A stretch of 64,000 bases of DNA from Alphaproteobacteria bacterium (GTDB taxonomy: Bacteria; Pseudomonadota; Alphaproteobacteria; Micropepsales; Micropepsaceae): the NCBI GenBank assembly GCA_025350465.1, contig JANXXU010000008.1, forward strand, positions 62,001 through 126,000, in the 5' to 3' direction. The position numbers were made by a program, and so were the translations under genes. A model generated the notes under the pieces. That model was not told where the DNA came from and did not search any database. It worked only from the letters and a program-made list of their open reading frames with translations. Positions within the stretch are counted from its first letter, which is position 1. Each line of letters starts with the position of its first letter. This document shows, in pieces, positions 37,302 to 45,931 of this stretch.

Positions 37302-38263
37302 TTAGTGATGAGTTCGTCGACGGCGGGGGCGCTAGCCCTATCGAACTCGACGCGCACGCGCAATGCGCGAACTTTGTTGCGAAATGCGGGGCTAAGCCGG
37401 ATCCAATCTTTCTCGGTCGTCACCGGGACCGCGCCCGCCGACGCCGCGCCGTTTAACAACTCGATGAGCTCATCGTCTTTATACGGATGATGATCGGGGT
37501 AGGGTCGCGCCATTGCCAGCGTCGCGCCCAGATTGACGAGCGTCGCGAAGAATTTGTCCGGCATGCCGATACCGGCAAAGGCGGCGACGCGCTGGTTGCG
37601 AACGAGTGCCGCGTCCTCTTCGACCGGCATGAGCTTGGCGCGGAACACGGGCAAGGCGACCGGCAACTCGATCTCGCCGTCGCCCATCAAGATGACGGCC
37701 TGGGCGCGCGCCAGCCCGTCTTCGACGCGCTCGCGCAAGGGACCGGCCGGAATGACTTCGCCGTTGCCGAAGCCGCGTTCCGCATCGACGACGACGAATG
37801 ATAGGTCTTTCGCCAGCGTCGGATTCTGAAAGCCGTCGTCCATGACCACGGCTTGAACGCGCTTGCTGGCGAGGAGGCGCGCGCCCGCCGGCCGGTCCGG
37901 CGAGCACACCGTCACCGCGTGGGCCGCCAGCAGTAGTGGCTCGTCGCCGACGTCCTGCGCGAGGTCGAGCGACGGGTCGACGGTCATCGGTCCTTTGATC
38001 TGTGCGCCGTAGCCGCGCGTCAGAAAGCCCGGTTTGAAGCCCAGCGCCTCGATGCGTTGCGCAATCGCGATGGCGACCGGGGTCTTACCCGTCCCGCCGA
38101 CGGTCAGATTGCCGATGCAGATCACCGGCACGTTCGCTTTGATCGGTACGGTGACCGCGTGACGCACGCGCCCGGCGGCGGCATAGATCCAACCCAAGGG
38201 CGACAAGATCTGGGCTTCCGCGTCGCGCGGGCGATACCAAAATTCAGGGGCGCGCATCGACAC
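37280..38263 (-). CDS. lpxK: Tetraacyldisaccharide 4-prime-kinase
   Basis: 327 residues; phosphorylates the 4-prime position of the lipid A disaccharide precursor at the inner face of the inner membrane. The P-loop GNLTVGGTGKTP is at residues 51-62, followed by FLTRGYGAQ and VVMDDGFQNPTLAKDL, the second kinase motif. Starts MSMRAPEFWYRP. The 5-prime end overlaps waaA by 20 bases and the 3-prime end overlaps the acyltransferase by 22, showing strong coupling across the operon. Confidence 0.96.
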   Translation of the reverse strand: MSMRAPEFWYRPRDAEAQILSPLGWIYAAAGRVRHAVTVPIKANVPVICIGNLTVGGTGKTPVAIAIAQRIEALGFKPGFLTRGYGAQIKGPMTVDPSLDLAQDVGDEPLLLAAHAVTVCSPDRPAGARLLASKRVQAVVMDDGFQNPTLAKDLSFVVVDAERGFGNGEVIPAGPLRERVEDGLARAQAVILMGDGEIELPVALPVFRAKLMPVEEDAALVRNQRVAAFAGIGMPDKFFATLVNLGATLAMARPYPDHHPYKDDELIELLNGAASAGAVPVTTEKDWIRLSPAFRNKVRALRVRVEFDRASAPAVDELITKCLKQNR

Positions 38264-39545
38264 GAAGGCTCAGCAAATAAGGTTCAAGCGCATCCATGGT
38301 GCAGATCAGGGGTTCGCGCCGGCCCGCCGCGCGCATGGCCGCCGCGCCCCGCGCCGCCATCGCCTCGGGGTTGCTCAAAAGCGCGACAAGGCGCACGCCG
38401 AGCTCGCGATGAGAGGACAGGATTTCCGCGCCGCCCGCGTTGATCAGCATGCGGAAGATATCTTTGAAATTGCCGACATGCGGCCCCGACAGCACGGGAA
38501 CGCCGATCCGCGCCGGCTCGAGCGGATTTTGCCCGCCGTGCGGCACGAAGCTGCCGCCCATCACCGCGATCGGCGACAAACGATAGAACACGCCGAGTTC
38601 GCCAAGCGTATCGGCGATGTAGATCTCGGTCTCGACGGCCGGCAGTTCGCCCTTGGAGCGGCGTTTCACCCGGAAGTCGAGCCCGAGTTTTTCGGCGATG
38701 TCGGCGCCGCGTTGCGGATGGCGCGGTACGATCACTGTCAAGAGCCGCCGCAGACTTTGCGACACTTCGCGATGAACTTGTGCGGCGATCTCTTCTTCGC
38801 CGGGATGGCTGCTGGCGAGCAGCCAGATCGGGCGGTCCATCGTCTCGAGGCGCAAATCGCCGAGGACGCCGGCGTCATGCGGCAATGGATCGCCGACAAG
38901 CTTCAAATTGCCGGGCACCAAGACGCGCGATGCGCCGAGGCGCTTCAACTTTTGCGCGACGCCTTCGTCTTGCGCGAGGCAGAGATCGAATGTTCCGATC
39001 AACTCGCGCGCTGCGCCGCTCGCGCGCCGCCAGCCGCGAAACGAGCGGTCCGACATGCGCGCGTTGACCAGGATCATCGGCACACGCCGCGCGTGCGTCG
39101 CGCTCAGCATATTCGGCCACAATTCGGACTCGACCCAGAGCGCCAGGTCCGGGCGCCAATGGTCGAGAAAGGCCTTGACCGCGCTCGGCGTATCCACGGG
39201 TACGAATTGGTGGAAGGCAAACGGCGGCAAGCGCTCGCTCATCACCCGGCCCGATGTCACCGTTCCGGTAGTGACGAGGACATGGATGTCGCTCCGTACA
39301 CGGCCGATCTCACGGATCAGCGGCAGCACGGAGAGCGACTCGCCGACGCTCGCCGCATGCACCCAGATCACCGAGCCTCTCGGCCGCACGCGGCCGGGGC
39401 GGCCCAGGCGTTCCGGCATCCGGTCGGGATCTTCCTTGCCGTTGGCCAGGCGCCGGCGCAGCAATCGCGTCGCCAGCGGCTCCGCAAAGCCGGTAAGTGC
39501 GCGATACGCTGAGAGCAGCGCCGATGATCGTTGTTCGGCCATCAC
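38244..39545 (-). CDS. waaA: 3-deoxy-D-manno-octulosonic acid (Kdo) transferase
   Basis: 433-residue GT30 glycosyltransferase that attaches Kdo to lipid IVA. The N-terminal domain has VIWVHAASVGES with the catalytic Glu (about 69). Later come LWVESELWPNML, ILVNARMSDRSFRGW and the C-terminal CMP-binding GELGVFYRLSPIAVMGGSFVPHGGQNPLEPA. An N-terminal membrane-association stretch is weak. Overlaps the DUF374 gene by 4 bases upstream and lpxK by 20 bases downstream. Whether it adds one or more Kdo residues is not readable. Confidence 0.95.
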   Translation of the reverse strand: MMAEQRSSALLSAYRALTGFAEPLATRLLRRRLANGKEDPDRMPERLGRPGRVRPRGSVIWVHAASVGESLSVLPLIREIGRVRSDIHVLVTTGTVTSGRVMSERLPPFAFHQFVPVDTPSAVKAFLDHWRPDLALWVESELWPNMLSATHARRVPMILVNARMSDRSFRGWRRASGAARELIGTFDLCLAQDEGVAQKLKRLGASRVLVPGNLKLVGDPLPHDAGVLGDLRLETMDRPIWLLASSHPGEEEIAAQVHREVSQSLRRLLTVIVPRHPQRGADIAEKLGLDFRVKRRSKGELPAVETEIYIADTLGELGVFYRLSPIAVMGGSFVPHGGQNPLEPARIGVPVLSGPHVGNFKDIFRMLINAGGAEILSSHRELGVRLVALLSNPEAMAARGAAAMRAAGRREPLICTMDALEPYLLSLRVDARP

Positions 39546-40300
39546 GTTGCGGCGGCCTCCGCTCGGGCGACGCGCGCCACCGGGGCCGGTTCGACTTTGT
39601 CGACGCCCATCGCTTCGTCGGCGGTATTGGCCACGGCGTTCAGAGCGGCTTCGACCTTCAGGCGCGCAATCTCCAATTCGGCGGGCCCCGCGTCACGCGC
39701 AACGGTGACCGGCTCGCCCCAAACGATCACTCCACGCGTAAAAGGTAAGGGAATGATAAATTTATCCCATGAGCCCAAGACCCAGCGCCGCTTGGCTCCG
39801 AAGGCACACGGAATGATCGGCACGCCTGAAGCGCGCGCGACCGTCACGATGCCGTCGCTCGCCCGCATCCGTGGGCCCCGCGGCCCATCCGGTGTGATGC
39901 CGACATATTCGCCCGCTTTGAGCGCCTTCAGCATCGCGCGCAGAGCGGGCAAGCCCCCTTTGTCCTTTTCCGAACCGGCCTTGGCAGCCGAGCCGCGCAC
40001 AGTGCCGTGGCCGAAATAGGCGATGGCATTGGCGATCAACTCTCCGTCCCGGTGCATGGAAATCAGCATGTGAATCTTGGCGCTTTGAGGCCACAGCGCC
40101 GGCAAGACAAGCATTCGCCCATGCCAGAACGACATGATGAAGGGTTCCCGTTTGGCCCAATACGCCTCAGGAATTGAGCGATTTCGAACCTCCCAACGCC
40201 CGGTTGCCCAAACGAGGCGTATGTACTGGGCGATCGTCCAACAGCCCAGACCGCGCAGCCACTGCGCCCGCCTGAGCCTTCGCCATGTGTCCTTGAGCAT
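39542..40300 (-). CDS. DUF374 lysophospholipid acyltransferase-like protein
   Basis: 252 residues with FIMSFWHGRMLVLPALW (His 60), HRDGELIANAIAYFGHGTVRGSA and GITPDGPRGPRMRA, the three conserved blocks of DUF374. The family belongs to the acyltransferase superfamily and is regularly found beside waaA in Alphaproteobacteria, where it probably adds or handles an acyl group on lipid A or a phospholipid. The exact reaction is unsettled. It starts 9 bases after msbA ends and its stop overlaps waaA. Confidence 0.88.
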   Translation of the reverse strand: MLKDTWRRLRRAQWLRGLGCWTIAQYIRLVWATGRWEVRNRSIPEAYWAKREPFIMSFWHGRMLVLPALWPQSAKIHMLISMHRDGELIANAIAYFGHGTVRGSAAKAGSEKDKGGLPALRAMLKALKAGEYVGITPDGPRGPRMRASDGIVTVARASGVPIIPCAFGAKRRWVLGSWDKFIIPLPFTRGVIVWGEPVTVARDAGPAELEIARLKVEAALNAVANTADEAMGVDKVEPAPVARVARAEAAAT

Positions 40301-40309
40301 CGCCCGGAC

Positions 40310-42112
40310 CTATTCGGCGACGGCGGCTTGTGGCTCCGCCTCGTCCACGAATTGGGTGCGATAGAGCCGCGCGTAAAGCCCGCCGCGTGCCAGAAGCTCG
40401 CCGTGCGTGCCCTGTTCGACGACGCGCCCGTGATCGAGCACGACGATGCGGTCGGCGCCGGCAACCGTCGACAGGCGGTGCGCGATGACCAGCGTCGTGC
40501 GGTCTTTCATCAAGAGCGCAAGCGCCGCTTGGACCGCGCGCTCGCTTTCGGTGTCGAGCGAGGATGTTGCTTCGTCGAGGAGCAGAATGGGCGCATCCCT
40601 CAACATCGCGCGCGCGATCGCGATACGCTGGCGTTGACCGCCGGAGAGCCGCACGCCGGCCTCGCCGGTGACCGTGTCGTAACCGTGGGGCAGGCGCATG
40701 ATGAAGTCGTGGGCGGCGGCAGCGCGGGCCGCGCCTTCGATTTCCATTTGCGAGGCGCCGGGCCTTCCGCAACCGATATTCGCGCTGATCGTGTCGTCGA
40801 ACAGAAACGGTTCTTGCGTGACCAGCGCCGTTTGCTCGCGCAAGCTCGCCATCGTCACGCCGCGCAGATCCTGTCCGTCGATCTCGATAGCGCCGCTCGT
40901 CACGTCGTAGAAGCGCAGGATGAGGTTGAGAGCCGTGCTCTTGCCGGCACCCGACGGGCCGACCAGCGCGACCATCTTGCCCGGCGGCACGTCGAACGTT
41001 ACGCCGCGCAATGCCGCATTGCTGTCGGCCGCATACTCGAACGTCACGTCGGCGAAACGGATAGCACCGCGCGGCGGCGTCGGCGCCAACACCAGCGGCC
41101 GCGCATCGATCGCATCGTTGACCGCGGTCTGCGCGTCGAGCAGTTCGAACGAGCGCGCCGCCGCGGCCGAACCTTCGCTCATCGCCGTATAAAAGTTAGA
41201 GAGATTCCGGATCGACTGATAGGAAAACATCATCGCGGCCAGGAACGAGGTGAAATTGTTCACCCCCATCGTACCGTGCATGCCCTGATAGGCGGCGTAG
41301 AAGACGACGGCGGCAACGCCGACGCCGGCCAGCGCTTCTGCCGACGGCGTTGCGGCGGCGCGTGCCTGCGCACCCTTCATCAGATGCTTCATGCGCTCGG
41401 CGAGGATTTGTCCGGCGCGGGCGATGGCCCGATCTTCCATGCGATACGCTTTGACGACACGCCGCCCGTCGAGAATCTCCGAAAGATGAATGGCGAGGTC
41501 GCCGGTCGACACCATGGATTTCGTCGCTGCCTTCGATGACTTGTTGCCGAGATTGAGGGTATACAAGGCGACCGCGGGCAAGGCCGCCGTGATGACCAGC
41601 GCCAGGCCCCAGTCTTCATAGAACATCACGACACCGAGTGCGACGAGGGTCAGCGCATCGCGTACCGCGCCCTGCATGCCCTTCGTAACGCTTTCGCGCA
41701 CGAGCCCTGCGTCGTTGAGAAATCGCGCCGCAAGTTGTCCCGAATGCATCGCGTTCAGTTGACTGAGATCGTAGCGCGTCACTTTCGCGAACATTGCCGC
41801 CTGCAGATCGGTAACGACGCCTTGACCGACCCGTGCCAGCGATACATTGCTGCCGTAGGAGACGCCGGCCTTGACGACCATGACGCCGAGCAACGCCAAA
41901 GGCAGGATGAAGAGCATCGTCGGGTCTTTGACGATAAATAGGCTCTTGATCGCCGGGTCGAGCAAATAGGCTAGCAAGCCCTGAAGCGCGGCCTCCGCGA
42001 TCATCAGGACCGCCGCCAACCCGATCAGTACGCGATAGGGCAACGCAAATTCGCGCGCGAGCCGCAGATACGGCCCGACCAAAATCTTGCGTTGGGGCTT
42101 TGGTCCGCTCAA
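40310..42112 (-). CDS. msbA: Lipid A/lipid flippase, MsbA-type ABC transporter
   Basis: 600-residue half-transporter. The N-terminal membrane domain (about residues 20-330) shows at least five hydrophobic helices, for example VLIGLAAVLMIAEAALQGLLA and VGVAAVVFYAAYQG. The C-terminal ATPase has Walker A GPSGAGKST (about 382), Q-loop TQEPFLFDD, signature VRLSGGQRQR, Walker B ILLLDEATSSLD and the H-loop VIAHRLST. Being the first gene of the DUF374-waaA-lpxK-lpxL run supports lipid A-core export from the inner leaflet. Drug or other lipid export cannot be excluded. 97 bases separate it from the PHA depolymerase gene. Confidence 0.92.
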   Translation of the reverse strand: MSGPKPQRKILVGPYLRLAREFALPYRVLIGLAAVLMIAEAALQGLLAYLLDPAIKSLFIVKDPTMLFILPLALLGVMVVKAGVSYGSNVSLARVGQGVVTDLQAAMFAKVTRYDLSQLNAMHSGQLAARFLNDAGLVRESVTKGMQGAVRDALTLVALGVVMFYEDWGLALVITAALPAVALYTLNLGNKSSKAATKSMVSTGDLAIHLSEILDGRRVVKAYRMEDRAIARAGQILAERMKHLMKGAQARAAATPSAEALAGVGVAAVVFYAAYQGMHGTMGVNNFTSFLAAMMFSYQSIRNLSNFYTAMSEGSAAAARSFELLDAQTAVNDAIDARPLVLAPTPPRGAIRFADVTFEYAADSNAALRGVTFDVPPGKMVALVGPSGAGKSTALNLILRFYDVTSGAIEIDGQDLRGVTMASLREQTALVTQEPFLFDDTISANIGCGRPGASQMEIEGAARAAAAHDFIMRLPHGYDTVTGEAGVRLSGGQRQRIAIARAMLRDAPILLLDEATSSLDTESERAVQAALALLMKDRTTLVIAHRLSTVAGADRIVVLDHGRVVEQGTHGELLARGGLYARLYRTQFVDEAEPQAAVAE

Positions 42113-42209
42113 AATAAGGAATTCTCGCCGCTTCGCGCGAAAACTATCATGGAATCCGTGGGTTAACTACCCGACCCGAGGCCGATGGTTACCCTGCGAA
42201 TTCGGGCAG

Positions 42210-43052
42210 CTAATCCGCAGGCTCGTCCAAGAATTCACGGATCACCGGCGTAATCTGCTTGAGGCGCGAGACGATGAACAAATGCCCGCCGCCTTCCACG
42301 ATGTGCAGCTTTGCGTTCGGCATGAAGTATTGCAGTACTCGCCCATTGATCAGCGGCACGATGCGGTCCTTGTCGCCCATCATGACGAGGGTCGGGCAAT
42401 TCAAGAACGGCAGGAACGGCAGGCTCGACCAGCCCATCATCGCGAACAGTTGGTAGAAATAACCGCGCACCGTCGGCGCCGAGATGTTGACGGCGTGGGA
42501 ATGCGACGCGCCCGGATCCTCGCTGTAGAGCCGTTCGAAATTCTTCTTCAGAAATTCGGGATCGGTATAGCGCCGCGGCGTCGTCATGGCCGCGAGCGCG
42601 TCGATGTTGCCCGGCACCATCGTCATGCCCGACGTGGTCGCGGCCAGGATCAGCTTGTTGACGCGGCCCTGGTGTTGGATAGCGAATTGCTGTGCCGCGC
42701 CGCCGCCCCACGACACGCCGATCACGTCGACCTTGTCGTAGCCCAAACGCTTGATGATCGTATTTGCGGTATAAGCGATCCACCACGGCCGGTAGGGGAT
42801 GATGGGCGAGGGCGATTGCCCGACGCCCGGCATATCGAACGTGACGATGTCGCGATCGGGCAGCGCGTGCGCGAGCGGTGCGATCAGCTCCAGATTGGCG
42901 CCGATGCCGTTGAAGAACAGGATCGCCCGTTTGTCGCCGTCGCCGCGCCACACCGCCGTGCGCAGCTTTTGCCGGCCGACGGTTTGAAACGAAATCTCCG
43001 GCTCGCGATGCGCGGGCTTGTTATCCGGTTTCTTCCCGCGGCGTTCAGCCAT
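42210..43052 (-). CDS. phaZ: Poly(3-hydroxyalkanoate) depolymerase-like alpha/beta hydrolase
   Basis: 280 residues. The nucleophile elbow is GVSWGGGAAQQFA (Ser 114), with NGIGANLELIAPLAHAL upstream and GDKDRIVPL plus EGGGHLF supplying acid and His. The sequence closely follows the intracellular mcl-PHA depolymerase PhaZ of pseudomonads. It lacks a signal peptide, as expected for intracellular granules. The ATG at 43052 overlaps the phaC end by 8 bases; an ATG two codons earlier is possible. Synthase and depolymerase in one transcript would make both ends of the storage cycle co-expressed. Confidence 0.85.
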   Translation of the reverse strand: MAERRGKKPDNKPAHREPEISFQTVGRQKLRTAVWRGDGDKRAILFFNGIGANLELIAPLAHALPDRDIVTFDMPGVGQSPSPIIPYRPWWIAYTANTIIKRLGYDKVDVIGVSWGGGAAQQFAIQHQGRVNKLILAATTSGMTMVPGNIDALAAMTTPRRYTDPEFLKKNFERLYSEDPGASHSHAVNISAPTVRGYFYQLFAMMGWSSLPFLPFLNCPTLVMMGDKDRIVPLINGRVLQYFMPNAKLHIVEGGGHLFIVSRLKQITPVIREFLDEPAD

Positions 43053-44727
43053 GCACATACGTGCCCGGCGCTGGACCCAAAGGCTTGTATTTTGCCGCGC
43101 CGAGCTTCTTCGGCGCAGGCTTTTGTTCGCCGGAGCGGGCGTGCAGCCACTCCGCCCACAGATCCCACCACGAGCCTTTTGTCTCATCTGCCCCTTGCAC
43201 CCATTCCTCGGGCGTCGGCGGCAGCGCCTTGTTCGTGAAATAGCGCGATTTCGGATTGCCGGGCGGATTGATCAGCGACTGGATGTGACCGCTCGACGAC
43301 AGGATGAAGTCGATGTTCTTCGAGCCCAAGAGCTGCGTCGTGCGATAGACCGCGCGCCATGGCGTGATGTGATCGGTGACGCCGGCCACGATGAAGGTGT
43401 CGTGCATGACCTTCGACAGGTCGAGCTTGTGGCCCAGGAAATCGACGGTGCCTGGATGTGACATCGGTTGCTTTTCGTACATGTCGAGATAGTCGGAGTG
43501 GAGTTGCGCCGGCAGGTTCGTCGAATCGTTGTTCCAAAAGAGAATATCGAACGGCGGCGGGTCCTCGCCCAAGAGATAATTGTTGATCACATAGTTCCAG
43601 ATCAGGTCGTTCGGCCTCAGCCAGGCGAATGTGCGCGATAGATCTTGCCCCGTCAGTACGCCGCGCTTGCGCGACCGCTCGCGGGCAAATTGGATGGTGC
43701 GCGGGCTGACGAAGGCGCCGATATCGGAATCGTCCGTCCGCGGATCGAGGACGCAGACCTGAAATGTCACCGAGTTGATGCGCTTGTCCTTGCGCGAAGC
43801 GAGCAGCGATAACATCGTCGCCAACGTGATGCCGCCCGAACAGGCACCGGAGACGTTGAGCGATTTCTGTTTGGTGATTTTCAGAACCGCCTCGCTCGCC
43901 TTGACGATCTCCTCGACGTAGTTCGCTAGTCCCCAATCGGCCTGCTGCTTGCCCGGATTGCGCCATGAGATGGCGAAGAGCTGAATGCCCTTCGACAGCA
44001 TGAAGCGGAACAGGCTTTTTTCCGGCGTCAAATCCGAGGCGTAGTATTTGTTGATCTGTGGCGGCACGACGAGTAGCGGCTTTTCATAGACCGTCGCGGT
44101 CGTCGGCTTGAACTGAAGCAGTTCGAGCATATCCGTTCGGTAGACGACTTCTCCTTCGGTTGTCGCCAAATTCTTGCCGACCTTGAACGGCCGCTTGTCG
44201 ACTTGCGCCGGCATGCCGCCGTTCGTCGTCCAATCGCTGTAGAGATTGCGCAGGCCCCTTACGATCGATTGCCCACGCGTGTCGTAAGCTTTCTTCAGCG
44301 CGAGCGGGTTGCCGATCAAGCTATTGGTCGGTGCGACGGCATCCGTCAGAATATCGAGCACGAACGCCGCGCGCGTGCGGTCCGTCGGCGAAAACTCGAC
44401 GTCGTCGACCCAATTCATCACGTTTTTCTTGAGCGCGAGGAACGACTGCATGCCGCGCCGGTAAATTGCGCTCTCCGCCCAGAATTTGTCCGCGAAGCGT
44501 TTGTCCTTCGGGTCGGGCGTGTACTTGGATTGTCCGCGCAAAATATTGACGAGGTCGGCGCCATAGGCACCCGCGTGCTTGGTGAGCAACAGCGGCTGGC
44601 GCACGGCCTCGACCGCGACCAGGCCGAGAGCGCGCAACAACTCCTCGCGGTTCACGCCGACGATCGGATTGAGCGCGACCGTCGATTGTGCCGCCTGTTC
44701 GCTCAAGCCCTCTTTGGCTTGCGTCAT
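43045..44727 (-). CDS. phaC: Poly(3-hydroxyalkanoate) synthase, class I
   Basis: 560 residues; polymerises 3-hydroxyacyl-CoA into PHA granules. The lipase-box-like motif is SGACSGGIT with Cys 296 as nucleophile; the Asp is in VAGVTDHITPW and the His in SSSGHIQSLINPP. The N-terminal granule-targeting domain precedes these. Length and the absence of a PhaE/PhaR partner indicate class I, although several blocks (WRNPGKQQADWGL, NPPGNPKSRY) resemble class II enzymes of pseudomonads, as does the adjacent PhaZ. So mcl or broad monomers are possible. No phaA/phaB or phasin gene is nearby. Confidence 0.95.
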   Translation of the reverse strand: MTQAKEGLSEQAAQSTVALNPIVGVNREELLRALGLVAVEAVRQPLLLTKHAGAYGADLVNILRGQSKYTPDPKDKRFADKFWAESAIYRRGMQSFLALKKNVMNWVDDVEFSPTDRTRAAFVLDILTDAVAPTNSLIGNPLALKKAYDTRGQSIVRGLRNLYSDWTTNGGMPAQVDKRPFKVGKNLATTEGEVVYRTDMLELLQFKPTTATVYEKPLLVVPPQINKYYASDLTPEKSLFRFMLSKGIQLFAISWRNPGKQQADWGLANYVEEIVKASEAVLKITKQKSLNVSGACSGGITLATMLSLLASRKDKRINSVTFQVCVLDPRTDDSDIGAFVSPRTIQFARERSRKRGVLTGQDLSRTFAWLRPNDLIWNYVINNYLLGEDPPPFDILFWNNDSTNLPAQLHSDYLDMYEKQPMSHPGTVDFLGHKLDLSKVMHDTFIVAGVTDHITPWRAVYRTTQLLGSKNIDFILSSSGHIQSLINPPGNPKSRYFTNKALPPTPEEWVQGADETKGSWWDLWAEWLHARSGEQKPAPKKLGAAKYKPLGPAPGTYVHG

Positions 44728-44829
44728 GCGTTTTCTCCCCGCCCTCCGGTGCTGTCAGCGCACCTATATTGGTTGTTGCCCGATCATAGGGTCAGACGCC
44801 AAGCGCTTGTCCAGCCTGCCACAGCATGG

Positions 44830-45105
44830 TTAGCGCTTGGTTTTCGCCTTCGCCTTGCTTGTTTTCGCCGTTCTGCGCGGCCTTGCCGTTGCGTCGGGGT
44901 CGAGGAGGCGGTGCAGATGCACCACAAAATAGCGCATCAGCGCGTTGTCGACGGTCGCCTGGGAGGCCGCTCGCCAGGCCGCATGAGCGGTCTTGTAGTT
45001 CGGATAAATGCCGACGACGTGCACCTTGGAGAGATCGCGAAACTCGGTGCCCTTGAGATCGACAAGTTCGCCGCCGAAGACGAGATGCAGCAGTTGCTTA
45101 GCCAT
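44830..45105 (-). CDS. DUF4170 family protein
   Basis: 91 residues from MAKQLLHLVFGGELVDLKG. Conserved words are FRDLSKVHVVGIYPNYKTAHAAWRAASQATVDNALMRYFVVHLHRLLDP, the DUF4170 signature. The Lys/Thr/Ala-rich tail (TSKAKAKTKR) is basic. The family is found in Alphaproteobacteria, typically right next to cysQ and the lipid A genes, as here. Function unknown. The gene starts 28 bases after cysQ ends. The start at 45105 is set by family length. Confidence 0.87.
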   Translation of the reverse strand: MAKQLLHLVFGGELVDLKGTEFRDLSKVHVVGIYPNYKTAHAAWRAASQATVDNALMRYFVVHLHRLLDPDATARPRRTAKTSKAKAKTKR

Positions 45106-45133
45106 GGTTCGTCCGTCGGTGCTAGCGATGGTC

Positions 45134-45931
45134 TTAAGGCAGTTTGATGTTTCGCGTCCGCTCGAGAATGGCGTCGTGCATCGCCGGGCCGGCACAGATT
45201 ACGCTGCGCAAGTGGGGCACCGGCTGATTGTAGAAAAGCTCGGCGCCGGTGTGGCTGGTCACGCGGCCGCCGGCTTCGCGCACGATCAGATCGCCGGCGA
45301 CAATGTCCCATTCGTGCTTCGACGACAGCGACATCATGCTGTCGAACTGCGCTGAGGCGACGAGCGCCATGCGATAGGCGATCGAGGAGCGGTTTGCGAC
45401 CGTCATTGCTGGCCATGATTTCGGCCACGCCGGATGCCCGATCACATCCTTTGCGACGAGCATGCGCGATCCCTCGAGCTCGGCGGTCGTGCTGACCGCG
45501 ATCGGTTTGCCGTTCAAGGTGGCGCCCATGCCGAGCGCGGCGGCGAACATCTCGTCCGTGATCGGGTTGAAGATGGCGGCCGCCACGGGCCGCCCGTTGT
45601 CGCTCACCGCGGCGCAGATCGTGAACTCCGGTTTGTCCTTGATGAACGCGAGCGTGCCGTCGATCGGGTCGATGACGAGGACTCGTGCCTTGGTCAATCG
45701 ATCCGGGTCGTCGGCCGATTCTTCCGACAGCCAGCCATAGCCGGGCCGCGCGCCGAGCAGCAGTTCGTGCAGCCGCACGTTCACCGCCAAGTCGGTTTCG
45801 GTGACCGGATTGCCTTTCGATTTTTCCCAGGTCTTGGGCTTCGTGCCGAATGCGGCTTTGGCGATGGCACCCGCGTCGCGCACGGCGTGCACGAGCAAGT
45901 CTCGATCGGCAACGTTCTCAGCTGCCGGCAA
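45134..45931 (-). CDS. cysQ: 3-prime(2-prime),5-prime-bisphosphate nucleotidase / inositol-phosphatase family
   Basis: 265-residue Mg-dependent lithium-sensitive phosphatase. Metal-binding motif: LSEES (Glu 70) and VIDPIDGTLAFI (Asp 88, Asp 91). The second signature is WDIVAGDLIVREAGG near residue 205. CysQ removes the 3-prime phosphate from PAP(S) in sulfur assimilation; the inositol monophosphatase branch is the alternative. Its start overlaps the end of pmbA by 14 bases. The pmbA-cysQ-DUF4170 order is conserved in several alphaproteobacteria. Confidence 0.9.
   Translation of the reverse strand: MPAAENVADRDLLVHAVRDAGAIAKAAFGTKPKTWEKSKGNPVTETDLAVNVRLHELLLGARPGYGWLSEESADDPDRLTKARVLVIDPIDGTLAFIKDKPEFTICAAVSDNGRPVAAAIFNPITDEMFAAALGMGATLNGKPIAVSTTAELEGSRMLVAKDVIGHPAWPKSWPAMTVANRSSIAYRMALVASAQFDSMMSLSSKHEWDIVAGDLIVREAGGRVTSHTGAELFYNQPVPHLRSVICAGPAMHDAILERTRNIKLP

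Noticed and set aside
44760-44829. tRNA-like or terminator-like sequence upstream of phaC
   Set aside because: No cloverleaf arms or T-run could be made; left as plain intergenic DNA.
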